A stretch of DNA of 64,000 nt, from contig JAUCEF010000002.1 in assembly GCA_033558025.1 (NCBI GenBank), positions 1,426,001 to 1,490,000 of the forward strand. Direction: 5' to 3'. Source of the DNA: Phytophthora sp. 'mugwort'. Its lineage: Eukaryota; Oomycota; Peronosporomycetes; Peronosporales; Peronosporaceae. Within the stretch, counting starts at the first letter, position 1; every line of letters begins with the position of its first letter. A program made the translations under genes and the position numbers. Positions 9,766-20,450 of this stretch are shown here, in pieces. The notes under the pieces were generated by a model. That model ran no database searches and was not told where the DNA came from. It saw nothing but the letters and a program-made list of their open reading frames with translations.

Positions 9766-11922
9766 TTATGCTGGGCGCTCGTAACGCCACCGCTCGAACC
9801 GCCGCAAAAGTGGTTCTGTCTCTCTTTCGAGATGTTCAGGTGGAGTTTCGCCTTCCGGGAAAGGAAGATTTGGGCGGAGATCTTCATTAACGCCAGCATC
9901 CGGGCCAGGCGTCGCAGTAACAGCTTCTGCATCTGGCGCATGTGCAGGTTCTGGGGTTGGAAGGTTCGATCCCCACAAGGCCGACGTTAGCGTCGAGAGG
10001 CTCCACCGGAACCCCTCACCCAGATCAACTACGGCGTCGTCGAGCACTCCATGGGCGTCCATGTCCGTACGAGCGGCGTTGCGCTGCTCCATTGCAAGTC
10101 GCTGTTCGTCCAGACGTCCGTTTAAAATACGCTCCATCGTGCGCTCCACCGACCGAGTTTGGCTTAACTCCGCGTGAATCTCCTCCAGCGTATACTGAGG
10201 AAAGACTTCAAAAATCTGCTGCAACATTTCCTGGGTCACCTCAAAATTGCGCGCACCACCACGGTGCCGAACGATCTCAAACGAAAAGTTGGGGAATGGC
10301 ACCCATTGAGACAGGAAAGCCGCTACATTGCAAAAAAAGAAAAACGTTAGGCATATATCATCATAAGCGTGGGGTGACAGACAATAAAAACGTACTGCTA
10401 AAGCGGAGCACTTCGTCGGGAGCGGTGCCATTTGCACCCGCAGCCGGTTGTGCCTGTGGTTCACCCTGCGCGTCGTTCACAGTAGCAAGTTGCTGTTGCC
10501 CACCCTCTCGAACTTCTTCAACTTCCGCTTCGGGCTGCCGGGGCCGGTGGTCCTCGGGCTCAGCAGTCGCCATTTCGTCACATTTCCCACCACACACCTG
10601 CTTCCGACAAATCGGGCAGCGCATGGACGTCGAGCCTGGGGTAGTGCCACCCGCACCAGCAACCACTCCTGGTGGCAGTGGGCCCTCCATGCCCAGACCA
10701 TTCGCCATGCGCGTTAACGGGTCCAGCCCTGCAAGAGCATCGCTCACGGATGCCTTTTGGAGGCACTGACGAAGACAAAGTCGGTGGAAAAGATGACCGC
10801 AACGCAGCTTCTTGGCCTGTGTTGGCATCGACTTGAGGCAAATGGCACAGACGTCATCTGCTACACCCTCCAGCTCATCAGGCGTAGCATCGGGAAACAA
10901 ATGATCCAGATCCAGCACCACCTGATGATACAGCTTAACATGCTTGACCTTCTCCAACAGCCGCACCGTCGCATTCTTCACATTAAGGATCAGAATGAGA
11001 TCGAAAAGGCTCACGCGAAATTGGTCCACGCTGATGACGTAAAGATAATACAGCACCAGCTGTACCAAGTAGCATCCGCACAGCACAGTCTGCAGCAGCA
11101 GCATGTGGAACTCACTGTTCTCCGAGTATCCTGACCCCGTCTCTTCTTCCGACATGGTAGCTGCACTTACATCCAAACTGTGGAATCCGACCTGCACGCC
11201 GAGCTCCAGCGTCTTTAACAGCATAAGCGACGCTTCAAACCACGGCACGTGCATGATCCTCTCTGAAAAGAGACCATGCCGTGAGCACGCTGCGGCCAGC
11301 CCAAGATTCAGCATGATGACGACACCAAGCACTGCGCCGAGGCGCTGCAAGTCCCCCAGCTGCGTCATAGGCCGAGTCAGCAAGTGCTGGAACCTCGCCT
11401 GGATTAGAGCCAGCAGCGCTCGAAGCACAGCCAGCGCAGCGAGCCACACCACGAGTAGCCCCAGTTCTACCCGCGATCCGCGCGCTGTGGGCTCCATCGT
11501 GCTCACCAGCAACTGGCAGCGCAGCAGCACGAAGGGGACAAGCGTCTCTTTGGTCTGCTGCAGCTCCAGAGGCCGCAGCGCACCCAGTGTCGCGCGCGCC
11601 AGTAGCAAGAAGACATGATACATAGTCACCAAGAAGAAGTGCAGCACGATCTGATTACATATTCCACCAGAATCAGATTACTGTCAGAGTGATGGTCCGT
11701 TGGTTTCAAAACACGGTGGGAACGCACCACCGCACTGATGCGCGAGCTCACGAGTTCCGCCATGAAGAGCTGCGCCGCCGACATGAATGAGTCCGAGGGC
11801 GGAAATTCGCGCAACCGCTGCGCCGCTCCCGCCGCCGCGATGCCCGTGGCCGCCACGGTGAGCAGCAGGTAGCGGCGCCCCGTCATCAGCGCGCCTAGCT
11901 GCGTCGCGCGTGAGTGCTCCAT
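9766..11922 (-). CDS. gp78/AMFR-like ER membrane RING E3 ligase with CUE domain
   Basis: Three exons on the minus strand: 11728-11922, 10396-11650 and 9766-10322, separated by introns 11651-11727 (GTGCGT donor) and 10323-10395 (GTACGT donor, CCTAAC branch site, TGTAG acceptor); all joins keep frame, giving 668 residues. The N-terminal half holds several hydrophobic helices. A RING follows: CAICLKS, then LRCGHLFHRLC, then MRCPICRKQ. After the join, VTQEMLQQIFEVFPQYTLEE and RTMERILNG form a CUE ubiquitin-binding domain. This order, membrane helices-RING-CUE, is that of gp78/AMFR, an ER-associated degradation ligase. The first exon and intron are my inference; the second intron is strongly supported. 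Unusual: about 52 residues separate the sixth and seventh RING ligands, against about 11 in animal gp78. Confidence 0.8.
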
Positions 11923-12111
11923 ACTGTCGTCTTATTTCGTACTGAGCCAAACTTGACGGCTTCTGGATTCTTGTGTACCGTTTTGATGGTACACGCGATT
12001 GCTCGGATTGGATGATATTTCCCAAAATCGACGAATCCAAAAACGAGGATGGTGGTCAGTGCTCTATTTAGCTGTGTGTCACTACACAAGTTGCCGATTA
12101 TTATCAGAAAA

Positions 12112-13303
12112 ATGAACATGGAACTGCGCAACTCGGCGGCTGGGAGGACGGCGTCGTGGGGTGACAACGACTCAAGGACCGAGCTCCAGACGCTGACGGG
12201 GCGCGTACTGCGAGTGGCGCTCCTGTGATTCGTCTGCGGTGTGTGGGTTTTCGGTATTGCGGGGTTTATCGCTCTGGGTGATGGCGATGTGGAGTATTGC
12301 GCGATGGGTTGTGACACTAATGAAGACGCCAATTCCTCGTTACGTGCAGCTTTACATGAGCTTTACAGCGATATATGAAGAATATTACTTCGCCATGTGG
12401 CCGTCGCGCCACCAGTGGCCGTGGATGCGGCTGCTGATGCGTCACGTGTTCACGCATTACCCACACTTCCGTCTTAACATGACAGTGTTCGAAGAGTGCG
12501 AGGAGCAAAGAGAAAAATGCGAGAAGCTGCTGGCCAGAAGGAGATAGGTGAAGATTCCTCTGCTTGTAAGGCGGTGGAAGAGAACGACGTGACACCCTTC
12601 GTGCCGCCAAATGACCATGCTCTGTTAGCCTTCCATCCGCACGGCGTGCTCTCGTGCGGCTGGTCGTTCGGAGGTGTGCACCACAGGAGCTTCGAGCTAG
12701 CGGACTGTCGCTGGCTTGTGGCTGAGAGTCTGCTTTACTTTCCCGTTATGCGTGAGCTGGTCAACTGGATGGACTTCTCGAGCGCTGCCAAGGCGGCCTT
12801 CAAGAAGGTGCTGCGAACGGGACAGAACGCGTGTTTGATGCCGGGTGGGTTTGAGGAGGCTACGTTGTATGAGCGAGACAAGCACCGTGTGTACATCAAG
12901 CAACGCTTTGGTTTTATCAAACTCGCGCTGCAGCATGGATACAAGGTGCATCCGGCCTACACGTTCGGCGAGGAGTACGCGTACCACACATTTCCGTATC
13001 TGCTGAAGTTCCGGTTGAAACTGAACGAGTGCAAGATGCCTGGTGTGCTTTTTTTTTGGTCGTCCAGAGTGCTTCTACCTCCCACGAACAGATATTGATC
13101 TCATTACTGTGGTTGGCAAGCCTTTGGTACTTCCACGAATCGAGCACCCAACCAAGGAAGTCGTCAAGAAGTATCATGAACAGTACGTGGCTGCTTTGCA
13201 AGAGCTATTTGATAGATACAAGGGCGTATATGCAGTCGACCCGGAAGCCACACTTGAAATTACTAACCAGAAGAGTTTCATCCTCTCAAGTTTTGAACAG
13301 TGA
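12112..13303 (+). pseudogene. Broken DGAT2-family copy B
   Basis: A DGAT2 paralog can be followed from ATG 12112 (LRNSAAGRTASW, matching the LKNAACGRTSAW start of copy A) to about 13303, but not in one frame. A TGA at 12226-12228 interrupts the membrane-anchor region. The homologous frame then shifts near 12240-12280, again near 12500-12545 just after the FRLNMTVFEE block, and again at the T run near 13048-13058. Intact blocks include FHPHGVLSCG, MPGGFEEAT, KQRFGFIKLALQHG and TDIDLITVVGKP. Four separate lesions make sequencing error an unlikely full explanation, although the T-run shift alone could be one. Confidence 0.85.
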
Positions 13304-13504
13304 CATTGTTTCTACAGTAGTTTAGTGGGGAGCACACGGGCTACTACGTGTATTTTGAAGTAGTACTAAGCTCATTCGAATTCGAGAATAACCTTGGCGG
13401 ACGAGGGAGTACCAGCAACCTTCAAGCCGTCCAGAATATCCTGGAAAGCCAGGGGTGGCTGATCAGCGATGCAATTTTGGTCTGGAGACGGGGCATAGCT
13501 GCCA

Positions 13505-14710
13505 TCATTTTTTTTTGGTGTTTCGGTCGCTGCGTCCGTGTATCTCTAATTCTGCTTCTAGATCGACGGCGTACACTAATTGTACTTGTCGAAGAGCCTT
13601 CGAAGAGCTTCCACGTACTGGGCATGGTACTTCTGCACGTCTTGTTTGGTCGGGTGCTCGATGTGCGGTAGGAGCAAAGGCTCCCCAACTACAGTGATGA
13701 GATCCACATCGGAATGAGGCAGAAAGAAGCACTGCGGGAGACCGAAGAAGAGCACACCAGGAATTTTAAACTCGTTCAGTTTAAGTCGCAGCTTCAGCAG
13801 ATACGGGAAGGTGTGGTAGGCATATTCTTCGCCAAAAGTGTACACTGGGTGCACCTTGTACCGTGTTGTAGTGCCAACTTGAGGAATCCGAAGCGCTTCT
13901 TGATGAACACGCGATGTTTGCTTCGTTCGTACAGTGTTGCTTCTTCAAAGCCACCGGGGAGCAGACACACGTTCTGTCCTGTGGACATGAAGCGATGGAA
14001 AGTGGATTCCACGCAGCTACAGTCCATCCAGCTCAACAGGTCGCGCATAACGGGGAACCAGAGGAGGTTCTCAGCTACGAGCCATCGGCACTCAGCTTGT
14101 TCGAAACTCATGTGGTGAGTACCATTAAAGGCCCAGCCGTTGGAGAGGACGCCGTGTGGGTGGAAGGCAAACAATACGCGGTCGTCGGGCTTCACGAATG
14201 GCGAAATATCGTTCTCCACAACGGTCTTGCTAGCGATTTCCGTGTCGCACTTGCTGTCTTCACTCGCTTCCCTCGATTTTCCCAACTGCTTTACCTTCTC
14301 ACGCTCGTCAAACACCGTAACATTGAGGCGGAAGTACGGATAATGCAGGAACGAGTAACGTATCAAGCGCCTCATGAATGGCCATGGGTGAAGTGAAGGC
14401 CGAGTCACAAAATGATAGCTCTCATGAAGTACGATCAGACCAAGAAAGATCTGCGTTACGAGTGGAAGGGGAGCTGCGTGTGCACTTGGAAGGGTTTTCA
14501 TCCATACCCATCGCAGCACGCAGTAGAGAGACAAGGCCCACATTGCGGCGAAGAAACCAATACCAACCACCCAGAGACATAGAGGAGCGAGCGATGAAGA
14601 CGACGAAGGAATCGCGCGCGTAGTGTTTGTAGATCTGGGTGGGTGTCGAAGTCAGGCCACGCCGATGTGCGACCGTAAGCAGGATTCGTGAGCTCATGGA
14701 TTGCCGACAT
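13505..14710 (-). pseudogene. Broken DGAT2-family copy C, inverted and nearly identical to copy A
   Basis: Reading on the minus strand from ATG 14710 (start similar to copy A, with GRTSAWPDFDTHP). Three single-base losses are visible against copy A: one near 14578 in the LLYG segment, one near 13860 where a GGG run in LALQHG is one base short, and one near 13578 that makes an immediate TAG. An in-frame 3-nt loss also turns CVAKSTF into CVESTF. The HPHG block is intact. The first 115 residues differ clearly from copy A, whereas the rest is almost the same at nucleotide level, which suggests recent gene conversion or a chimeric duplication. Transcript or protein from this locus would be truncated. 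Confidence 0.85.
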
Positions 14711-15050
14711 CACAACACTTTTATAAATGACGCTGGTTGGAAGGAACGGGCGGCTGGTTGAGCCCTACGCAATCCAAAATCTCGTGCTTGCGTGGGCATC
14801 GGCTAAGGTGAATTCACGCGTTCAATGGTGGGTAACTAGTCAAGATAGTGCAGTGCATTCAGGGATTGCGTGAGTCCGGTAGTTTTTAGTTCACTGGCCC
14901 AAGGAGAAAAGGTGGCCACGGTTAGCTTCGTCTTTATCTTCATATTGTTGCGTGAGTCAAGCTGCGATGGCGTCACTTCAACATGAACTCAAAGTTGTAA
15001 ACATGTATCTTGTTGATTCACGCCTGGAGGATCCCCAGAGAGCAAATTTT
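14711..15050. other. Intergenic, no feature seen
   Basis: 340 bp between the divergent copy C and the small gene at 15082. No coding signal is seen; it probably holds the promoter ahead of the initiator at 15051. Confidence 0.4.
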
Positions 15051-15058
15051 TCACTTTC
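15051..15058 (+). promoter_or_regulatory. Oomycete initiator TCACTTTC
   Basis: TTTTTCACTTTCCAAG contains a match to the YTCANTYY initiator, 31 bp before ATG 15082, a normal leader length for oomycete genes. Confidence 0.5.
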
Positions 15059-15081
15059 CAAGTTGCTTCAACGCCATCGAC

Positions 15082-15369
15082 ATGACGTTTTCGCCTCTAC
15101 TCCACCCAATTGTTCGGATGGGAGACGCTCTGCTGGGGCAGTTTGCACGAGCGCTGGTGATTCTTCTGGCCTTCTTCGCGCCGAGCATGTCCAAGAACAT
15201 CAGCTGGGACTACAACCCCGAAGACGTAGGCCCCATCGTGCCAGTGCGTTGGTGTATCACTCGAGTATGAGAGTATTTTTTCCTTTCCTGACCATCATTT
15301 GACGTGTAGGAATGGGGTGGGCCGTCTGTCAACGAGAAGCGCAGCACACGCCGCGCGGAATTTGCATAG
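15082..15369 (+). CDS. Small single-pass membrane protein, 73 aa, two exons
   Basis: Exon 1 is 15082-15243 and exon 2 is 15310-15369, with a 66-bp intron (15244-15309, GTGCGT donor, CCTGAC branch site, GTGTAG acceptor) falling between codons. The protein has an N-terminal hydrophobic segment, residues about 17-34 (LLGQFARALVILLAFFAP), then a polar tail with DYNPEDVGPIVPEWGGPSV and an Arg-rich end (KRSTRRAEFA). Start choice is supported by the initiator 31 bp upstream. I do not recognise a family. It lies between a broken and an intact DGAT2 copy, convergent with the latter (stop codons 85 bp apart). Its small size and clean splice signals suggest a real gene that frame scanning would miss. 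Confidence 0.6.
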
Positions 15370-15454
15370 ACCACTGGACAACGACATGACGCCAAGACGC
15401 GGTGAATTAGGTAGCGTTAACAAATGTACGTGCATTCAACACACGATCTGTGGC

Positions 15455-16636
15455 TTAGTAGATCTCGAGCTTCGTATTCGGGTCAACGGCGTACACACTT
15501 TTGTATCGGTCGAAAAGGCTCTGCAACGCCTCAATGTACTGGTCGTGATACTTTTTCACATCTTTCCTCGTCGGGTTCTCAAGGTGCGGTAGCATCAAAG
15601 GTTTGCCCACAACTGTAATGAGGTCGACATCAGTTCGCGGCAGGTAGCAGCAGTTCAGTCGACCGAAGAAGACGACGCCAGGCAGCTTCAACTCGTTCAA
15701 TTTAAGGCGGAATTTCAACAACCTCGGGAAAGTATGGTACGCATACTCTTCGCCAAACGTGTAGACTGGGTGTACCTTGTAGCCGTATTGCAGCGCCAAT
15801 TTAATGAAGCCGAAGCGCTTCTTGATGTACACACGGTGCTTGCCTCGACGGTAAAGTGTGGCCTCCTCAAACCCGCCAGGAATGAGACTCACGTTCTGCC
15901 CCGTCGGCATAATGCGTTGAAAAGTAGCCTTGGCAACGCTGCTGAAGTCCATCCAGTTCAACATCTCACGCAACATAGGGGGCCAGAAGAGGTTCTCCGC
16001 TACGAGCCAACGGCAGTCCGCGCGCTCGAACGTCATGTGGTGGGCTCCATTGATGGCAAACCCATTGGAAAGCACACCGTGAGGGTGGAACGCAAACATG
16101 GAGCGGTCGTTAGGCTTGACGAAGGGCGTCGTGTCATTTTCCTCGATAGCCTTGCTGGCCGCCGCGGTCCCGTCGATGGGTTCTGTGGCCTGTCCAGCTT
16201 CGCGCAACAACCGCTCGGCCTCCTCACGTTCTTCGAACACCGTCACGTTAAGACGAAAGTACGGGTAGTGCAGGAACACGTCGCGCATGACGCGGCGCAT
16301 GAATGGCCATTGATGGAGCGAGGAGCGCGTCAAAAAGTAGTAACTCGCGTGCATTGCAGTTCCAAATAGGAATAACTTAACGATATATGGCAATGGCGTG
16401 GTGTCGGTGTTCGTGACGGCCGTCCAGCCCCAACGCACGACGCAGACGAACGAGAGGAACCACAGCGTGACGAAGACGCCCATGCCGACGACCCAGAGTC
16501 CGTAGATGATCCAGAGCTGGAGATGCCGCAACGTGCGGCCTCGCAGCGTACGAAGCTCCGGCTGCGCGTTGTTGTCCGGCCAGGCTGCCGTACGCCCGCA
16601 CGCCGCATTCTTGAGCCCCCCAATAGCGATCGACAT
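15455..16636 (-). CDS. DGAT2/MGAT-family acyltransferase, intact copy D
   Basis: 393-residue intact paralog. The frame extends upstream to 16861, but ATG 16636 (MSIAIGGLKNAACGRTAAW) aligns with the start of copy A and is preferred. It has the hydrophobic N-terminal hairpin (IIYGLWVVGMGVFVTLWF), FHPHGVLSNG with HPHG near residue 182, IPGGFEEAT and KKRFGFIKLALQYG. Compared with copy A it differs throughout, so it is an older paralog not homogenised with A and C. The expected role is ER-membrane acyl-CoA-dependent acylation of a glycerolipid or alcohol. A longer form starting upstream at 16861 would add 75 residues without a recognisable pattern. Confidence 0.87.
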   Translation of the reverse strand: MSIAIGGLKNAACGRTAAWPDNNAQPELRTLRGRTLRHLQLWIIYGLWVVGMGVFVTLWFLSFVCVVRWGWTAVTNTDTTPLPYIVKLFLFGTAMHASYYFLTRSSLHQWPFMRRVMRDVFLHYPYFRLNVTVFEEREEAERLLREAGQATEPIDGTAAASKAIEENDTTPFVKPNDRSMFAFHPHGVLSNGFAINGAHHMTFERADCRWLVAENLFWPPMLREMLNWMDFSSVAKATFQRIMPTGQNVSLIPGGFEEATLYRRGKHRVYIKKRFGFIKLALQYGYKVHPVYTFGEEYAYHTFPRLLKFRLKLNELKLPGVVFFGRLNCCYLPRTDVDLITVVGKPLMLPHLENPTRKDVKKYHDQYIEALQSLFDRYKSVYAVDPNTKLEIY

Positions 16637-16985
16637 CCCGCCGAATTCACGAAATGACGTTGAACTAAGCTGTAGACTGACTGAGTCCAGAGCACTGCGT
16701 GACATTGAGCTGCATCGTGATGACTCCTCTCCAGCACTCACTTGGTGGCAGAATAGAGACGAGGCCCATTGCGTGGATTTGTGGTCGACGATTACATCGC
16801 CAAGCAGACTCGATGACGTGCATCGGACACCAGCTCGCTTTAATATGGTGTGGCATTTCACGTTGAAGCTGTGTCATACAAGCAGAAGGATGTCTCCCAA
16901 CTGAAAGCACGGAGTGAACATGTTAACCTCTGAAATCTGCAACTGACGCGAGGCTGTTACTTTCCCATTCAGAGACTGCAACTTG

Positions 16986-17375
16986 ATGCACCCCGGGTTG
17001 CTGCCGATCATCATTGGTTATGCGAGATGCATCAACATGAAATACATGTTCGACGGACAGCTAGCGCGCGTATTCGTGCAGGAGGTCGCGCGCTTGGCGC
17101 CGCAAGCCAAGAATGTTTGCTGGGGCCAACGATCACGAGGAGATGGCCTCACGGGTATGCGACGGCGGACGCACTGCTTAAAGCTTCCTGCCAGCTGTGA
17201 ATCTGATGGCACTCTCTCCCCCTACCGTTTGTGGTGCCCACGAGTAGAGCAGCGAACCCGACAACAACTTCAACTGAAGTACGATAAATGGTCCGCATTG
17301 GTTACCCCTAACTTGCGAGTCTTTCAATATAGTGACTCGTCACTATTCCGCGTCTTCTACGTGGAGAAAATCTAA
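16986..17375 (+). CDS. Doubtful open frame, 129 aa
   Basis: An ATG-initiated frame ending 53 bp before the coatomer epsilon start. The protein has no recognised domain and a composition close to random. It could be a decayed gene or part of the coatomer 5' region. Listed because it fills the gap between DGAT2 copy D and COPE. Confidence 0.15.
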   Translation: MHPGLLPIIIGYARCINMKYMFDGQLARVFVQEVARLAPQAKNVCWGQRSRGDGLTGMRRRTHCLKLPASCESDGTLSPYRLWCPRVEQRTRQQLQLKYDKWSALVTPNLRVFQYSDSSLFRVFYVEKI

Positions 17376-17428
17376 GCTTCAGCCCCCTCATACAGTTCTC
17401 TATACAACACGACGCCTAAGCAGCAAAC

Positions 17429-18307
17429 ATGGCCGAACCGGATGAGCTCTTTACGCTAAAGAACCAGTTGTGGGTGGGAAACTACCAAAACGCGCTCAGT
17501 GAGGGCGCCATGCTTAACCACTTGGGTGAGTCACTGCGCAACGAACGCGACGTGTATGTGTACCGTGCGCAATTGGCGCTGGGTAACGCATCGCTTGTGC
17601 TGCAGAGCATCCCGGACGCCGGCAACACGCCCATCGCGCTGAGCGCCGTCAAGCTCTGGGCCACGTACCTCAGCGGCCAGGGCGATAAGGAGATGATCGA
17701 CCTGACGCTTAAAGAGTGGTTGACCGACCCTACGAGCGGCGAGAACGCGCACTTGCTGTTGATCGCCGGCCAGATTTACGCCCGCGATGGCAAGCTTTCG
17801 GACGCGCTGTCGGCGCTGAACCGTGGCGGGTCGCTGGAACACATGCTGTACATTGTGCACTTGTACCTGCAGATGGACCGGCTGGATTTGGCTCAGAAGA
17901 CGGTGCAGGAGATGAAGCGCATCGAGGAGGACTCGACACTTACGCAGCTGGCGCAGGCCTGGTGTCTGACGCTGCAGGGCGGCGACAAGGCCGACGAGGC
18001 CACGCTGCACTTCCAGGAGCTAGCGGACAGGTTCGGCTCGACGCCACTACTGCTGAACGGCGCGGCGGCCGCTTTCTTGGCGCTTAAGAATTACGTTGAG
18101 GCTGAGCGTCTGCTGCTCGAGGCCATTCAGAAGGACCCTGGCAACGAGGACACGCTGATTAACCTGATCGCAGTCAGTGCGCACCTGAACAAGCCCACAC
18201 ACCAGTACATTGTGCAGCTACAGCAGGTGGCGCCATCGAGTTCGTGGCTCGAGAACTACGTGCTGCTGGACCGGGGCTTCTCCGAAATGGCGGCCACCTT
18301 TGCGTGA
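17429..18307 (+). CDS. COPE: Coatomer subunit epsilon (epsilon-COP)
   Basis: 292 residues, the normal length for epsilon-COP, a TPR-like alpha-solenoid subunit of the COPI coat that stabilises alpha-COP on Golgi vesicles. Recognisable blocks: DELFTLKNQLWVGNYQNAL at the N terminus, YRAQLALGNASLVL, the repeated helix pairs in the middle, and LLLNGAAAAFLALKNYVEAE with LLLEAIQKDPGNEDTLINL near the end, which correspond to the conserved C-terminal repeats of the family. Single exon. The ATG at 17429 follows an A-rich context (CAAACATGG). It is convergent with ARPC3, 251 bp apart. Confidence 0.92.
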   Translation: MAEPDELFTLKNQLWVGNYQNALSEGAMLNHLGESLRNERDVYVYRAQLALGNASLVLQSIPDAGNTPIALSAVKLWATYLSGQGDKEMIDLTLKEWLTDPTSGENAHLLLIAGQIYARDGKLSDALSALNRGGSLEHMLYIVHLYLQMDRLDLAQKTVQEMKRIEEDSTLTQLAQAWCLTLQGGDKADEATLHFQELADRFGSTPLLLNGAAAAFLALKNYVEAERLLLEAIQKDPGNEDTLINLIAVSAHLNKPTHQYIVQLQQVAPSSSWLENYVLLDRGFSEMAATFA

Positions 18308-18558
18308 TCGCGACGTAAAGGAGAAGACCGGGGGTGATATGCATGTATACGTGGTAAACCAACTTGAGAGAGAAGGAGCAAGCAACGAGTCTGTATACGT
18401 GCGTTCTGTTCGGACGTCTTGGTTTAGCCAGAAAATTCCACATTCCCTGTTCACCGTTGCTCGGTCTGATGGTTTGAACCTACTGTGCCAGCGCATTATT
18501 GTTTTCTGTATTAGGGTGAGGAATGCAGATCGATAGTAGCGCCTTCGCCCCCCAGCAC

Positions 18559-19220
18559 TTAACGCGACAGCTCCTTGTTCATGAATTTTCGCTTGGCGAA
18601 AAACATCCACCACTTGCTCTTCTCTCCGTTCGGGAACACCTCATCCACCAGGCGGAAGGCAATTGCCTCGCGTAGCTGTTTGAAGAATCCGCGAATTGTT
18701 TCTGCAAGCACAATGTGTCAGGGAGCCAACTGCACACGTACCGTCCAAAGCCCCTACACTTACCTGCTTCGTTCGCGCTCGACGGAGCGCGCACTAGTCC
18801 GCCCAACGGGAAGCTCGAGTCGCCAGGGATGGCGAAGGTGTCCATCGCCGTCTGCTGTAGGATGCGCGTGGCTGAAGCTCAGAAATCCACAGTTTGTCAG
18901 TCTTCACTTATCCTATTGGAGCCATTGCTATAGCTGTTGCCCGCACCGTCCGCCTTATTGGTGCATCTGTCCAGCTTCTTGAGACACAGATGCACGAAGA
19001 GCGTGCCGTAGATGAGCACGCGGTCGGCATTGCCCTTAATCTCGAAATTGGTGAACAACACGTTGGCGCGGAAGAGCGTGAGGATCTCGTCCACGATGTC
19101 CTCCTGATCCTCGGGCGCTGGGGGAGCGGGCCCCCGCGCGCGCGTCTTTATGGGCAAGATAGCGAATCCGCAGGCCTCCTGCGTCTGCAGCTCGTTGAGC
19201 ATCGAGTGATACGCCGGCAT
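18559..19220 (-). CDS. ARPC3: Arp2/3 complex subunit 3 (p21-Arc)
   Basis: Three exons on the minus strand: 18947-19220, 18764-18871 and 18559-18701. Introns are 18872-18946 (GTGCGG donor, CTGAC branch site) and 18702-18763 (GTAAGT donor). The joined protein has 174 residues, close to the 178 of the human subunit. It begins MPAYHSML, has LPIKTRARGPAPP, DIVDEILTLFRANV, ADRVLIYGTLFVHLCLKKL, then after the first join FAIPGDSSFPL, and ends with SKWWMFFAKRKFMNKELSR, matching the family's KWWTCFVKRQFMNKSL end. It nucleates branched actin as part of Arp2/3. The splice model gives continuous homology across both joins. Confidence 0.92.
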
Positions 19221-20450
19221 GATCGAGTGTCGATAGATCGACGATTGCGGAGAAGGCGAGCGAGTATGTATATGCGACAGCGTCTGCACACACAACGTGG
19301 TGTGGCACACGTGCACACGGTTTTGAGCATAAACATGTGGGAAACCTCCAAAACAAAATGTTGTTATTCAGTATTCATGTATTCTATTTTCTCGTTCGTC
19401 AAATACATGCGCACATACAAAAAGTTATGAAATTATAAATATGGTCTTGTTTGCCTCTTGCAAATTGTCCGTTAAAAATGTGTTCAAATGAGACTTTTCC
19501 CGAAGTAATGGTGCATCTCTCTAGTCGGCGCTACGTCAACGCCATAAAACTCAAGGTGTCTATATGGCGAATTGCAAATGCAATGATGTGGGTCCCGGCT
19601 GGCTAAACCGTTATTACCTTGTACTTAGCACACGTTTTGGAACGCAGTACGTGGTATTCATTAACGCCTGTTGCGTAGCATAAACTGACAGGACTGGGGC
19701 CCCAGCCGAGGTTGTACCAGGCACTTACAAACCCGGTCATGCTTACAAATCTGGTCATCGCTGACGCCGAGCTGTGACTAATCCGGCTGCTGATGCTTCA
19801 CGCACAGATGCCGTTGAAACAGCGACGGCCTGCACTTCCAATTGGCTCCCACCAAATACTGTACATGTAATCGCTTCGGTCAAGGTGGTCAATGGCTCGT
19901 AGCCTAGTAAATCGCCTTCGAAACACGCGTTCTCCTGCCTTACGCGTTGAAGTTTGGCGCATATAAGCCTGCACTGCCCATGGCCCTCCCCCCACATAGT
20001 AGGTGACCTACCGTGAGTATACACTTTATGATGGAACATCCATTGGAAGAGTGGGCCTGCGTTTGTGGAAATGCGACAATTCGCAGCCCTCGTCCTCGGC
20101 GTAGCATCCCCGGATCAGATGTGACAGCACAGGTTTATTCGGCTGAGTAATATGACGTGAAATGCATTTGTGTTAAGCAAGCTTCATTGTTAATATGCTA
20201 TATGCCAGGCTTATGCTACCTCTGACCCACGTATACCGCTTTTGTGCGCCACACTAAGCAAGTCAGACCAGCCCGATCCGCAGTAAGTGCGGCAACGCGG
20301 TCACTTCCGGTTTCCCCTACAGTCGCAAGGGCTGGACGTTGGAGTGCATTCAGTGGTCGATAATCCCCGTCGACCACCGCGCGTTCCAGTAATATCTCCT
20401 TCAGCGGGACGCATCAACTCGCCCGTGAAAAGAGAGCTCGATTGCCGGAC
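19221..20450. other. Intergenic, about 1.2 kb
   Basis: No coding pattern was recognised. A TCACTTCC initiator match at 20301-20308 lies about 145 bp before the first LRAT-type gene and is the only regulatory candidate I saw. Confidence 0.4.
20301..20308 (+). promoter_or_regulatory. Possible initiator TCACTTCC
   Basis: Matches YTCANTYY in GGTCACTTCCGG, 143 bp before ATG 20451. The distance is longer than usual, so support is modest. Confidence 0.3.

Noticed and set aside
13048..13058. Programmed frameshift at the T run in DGAT2 copy B
   Set aside because: Copy B also has a stop codon and two other frame shifts, so it is simply broken.
15010..15270. 86-codon frame starting at 15010
   Set aside because: The initiator at 15051 lies inside it; the spliced gene from ATG 15082 explains the frame better.
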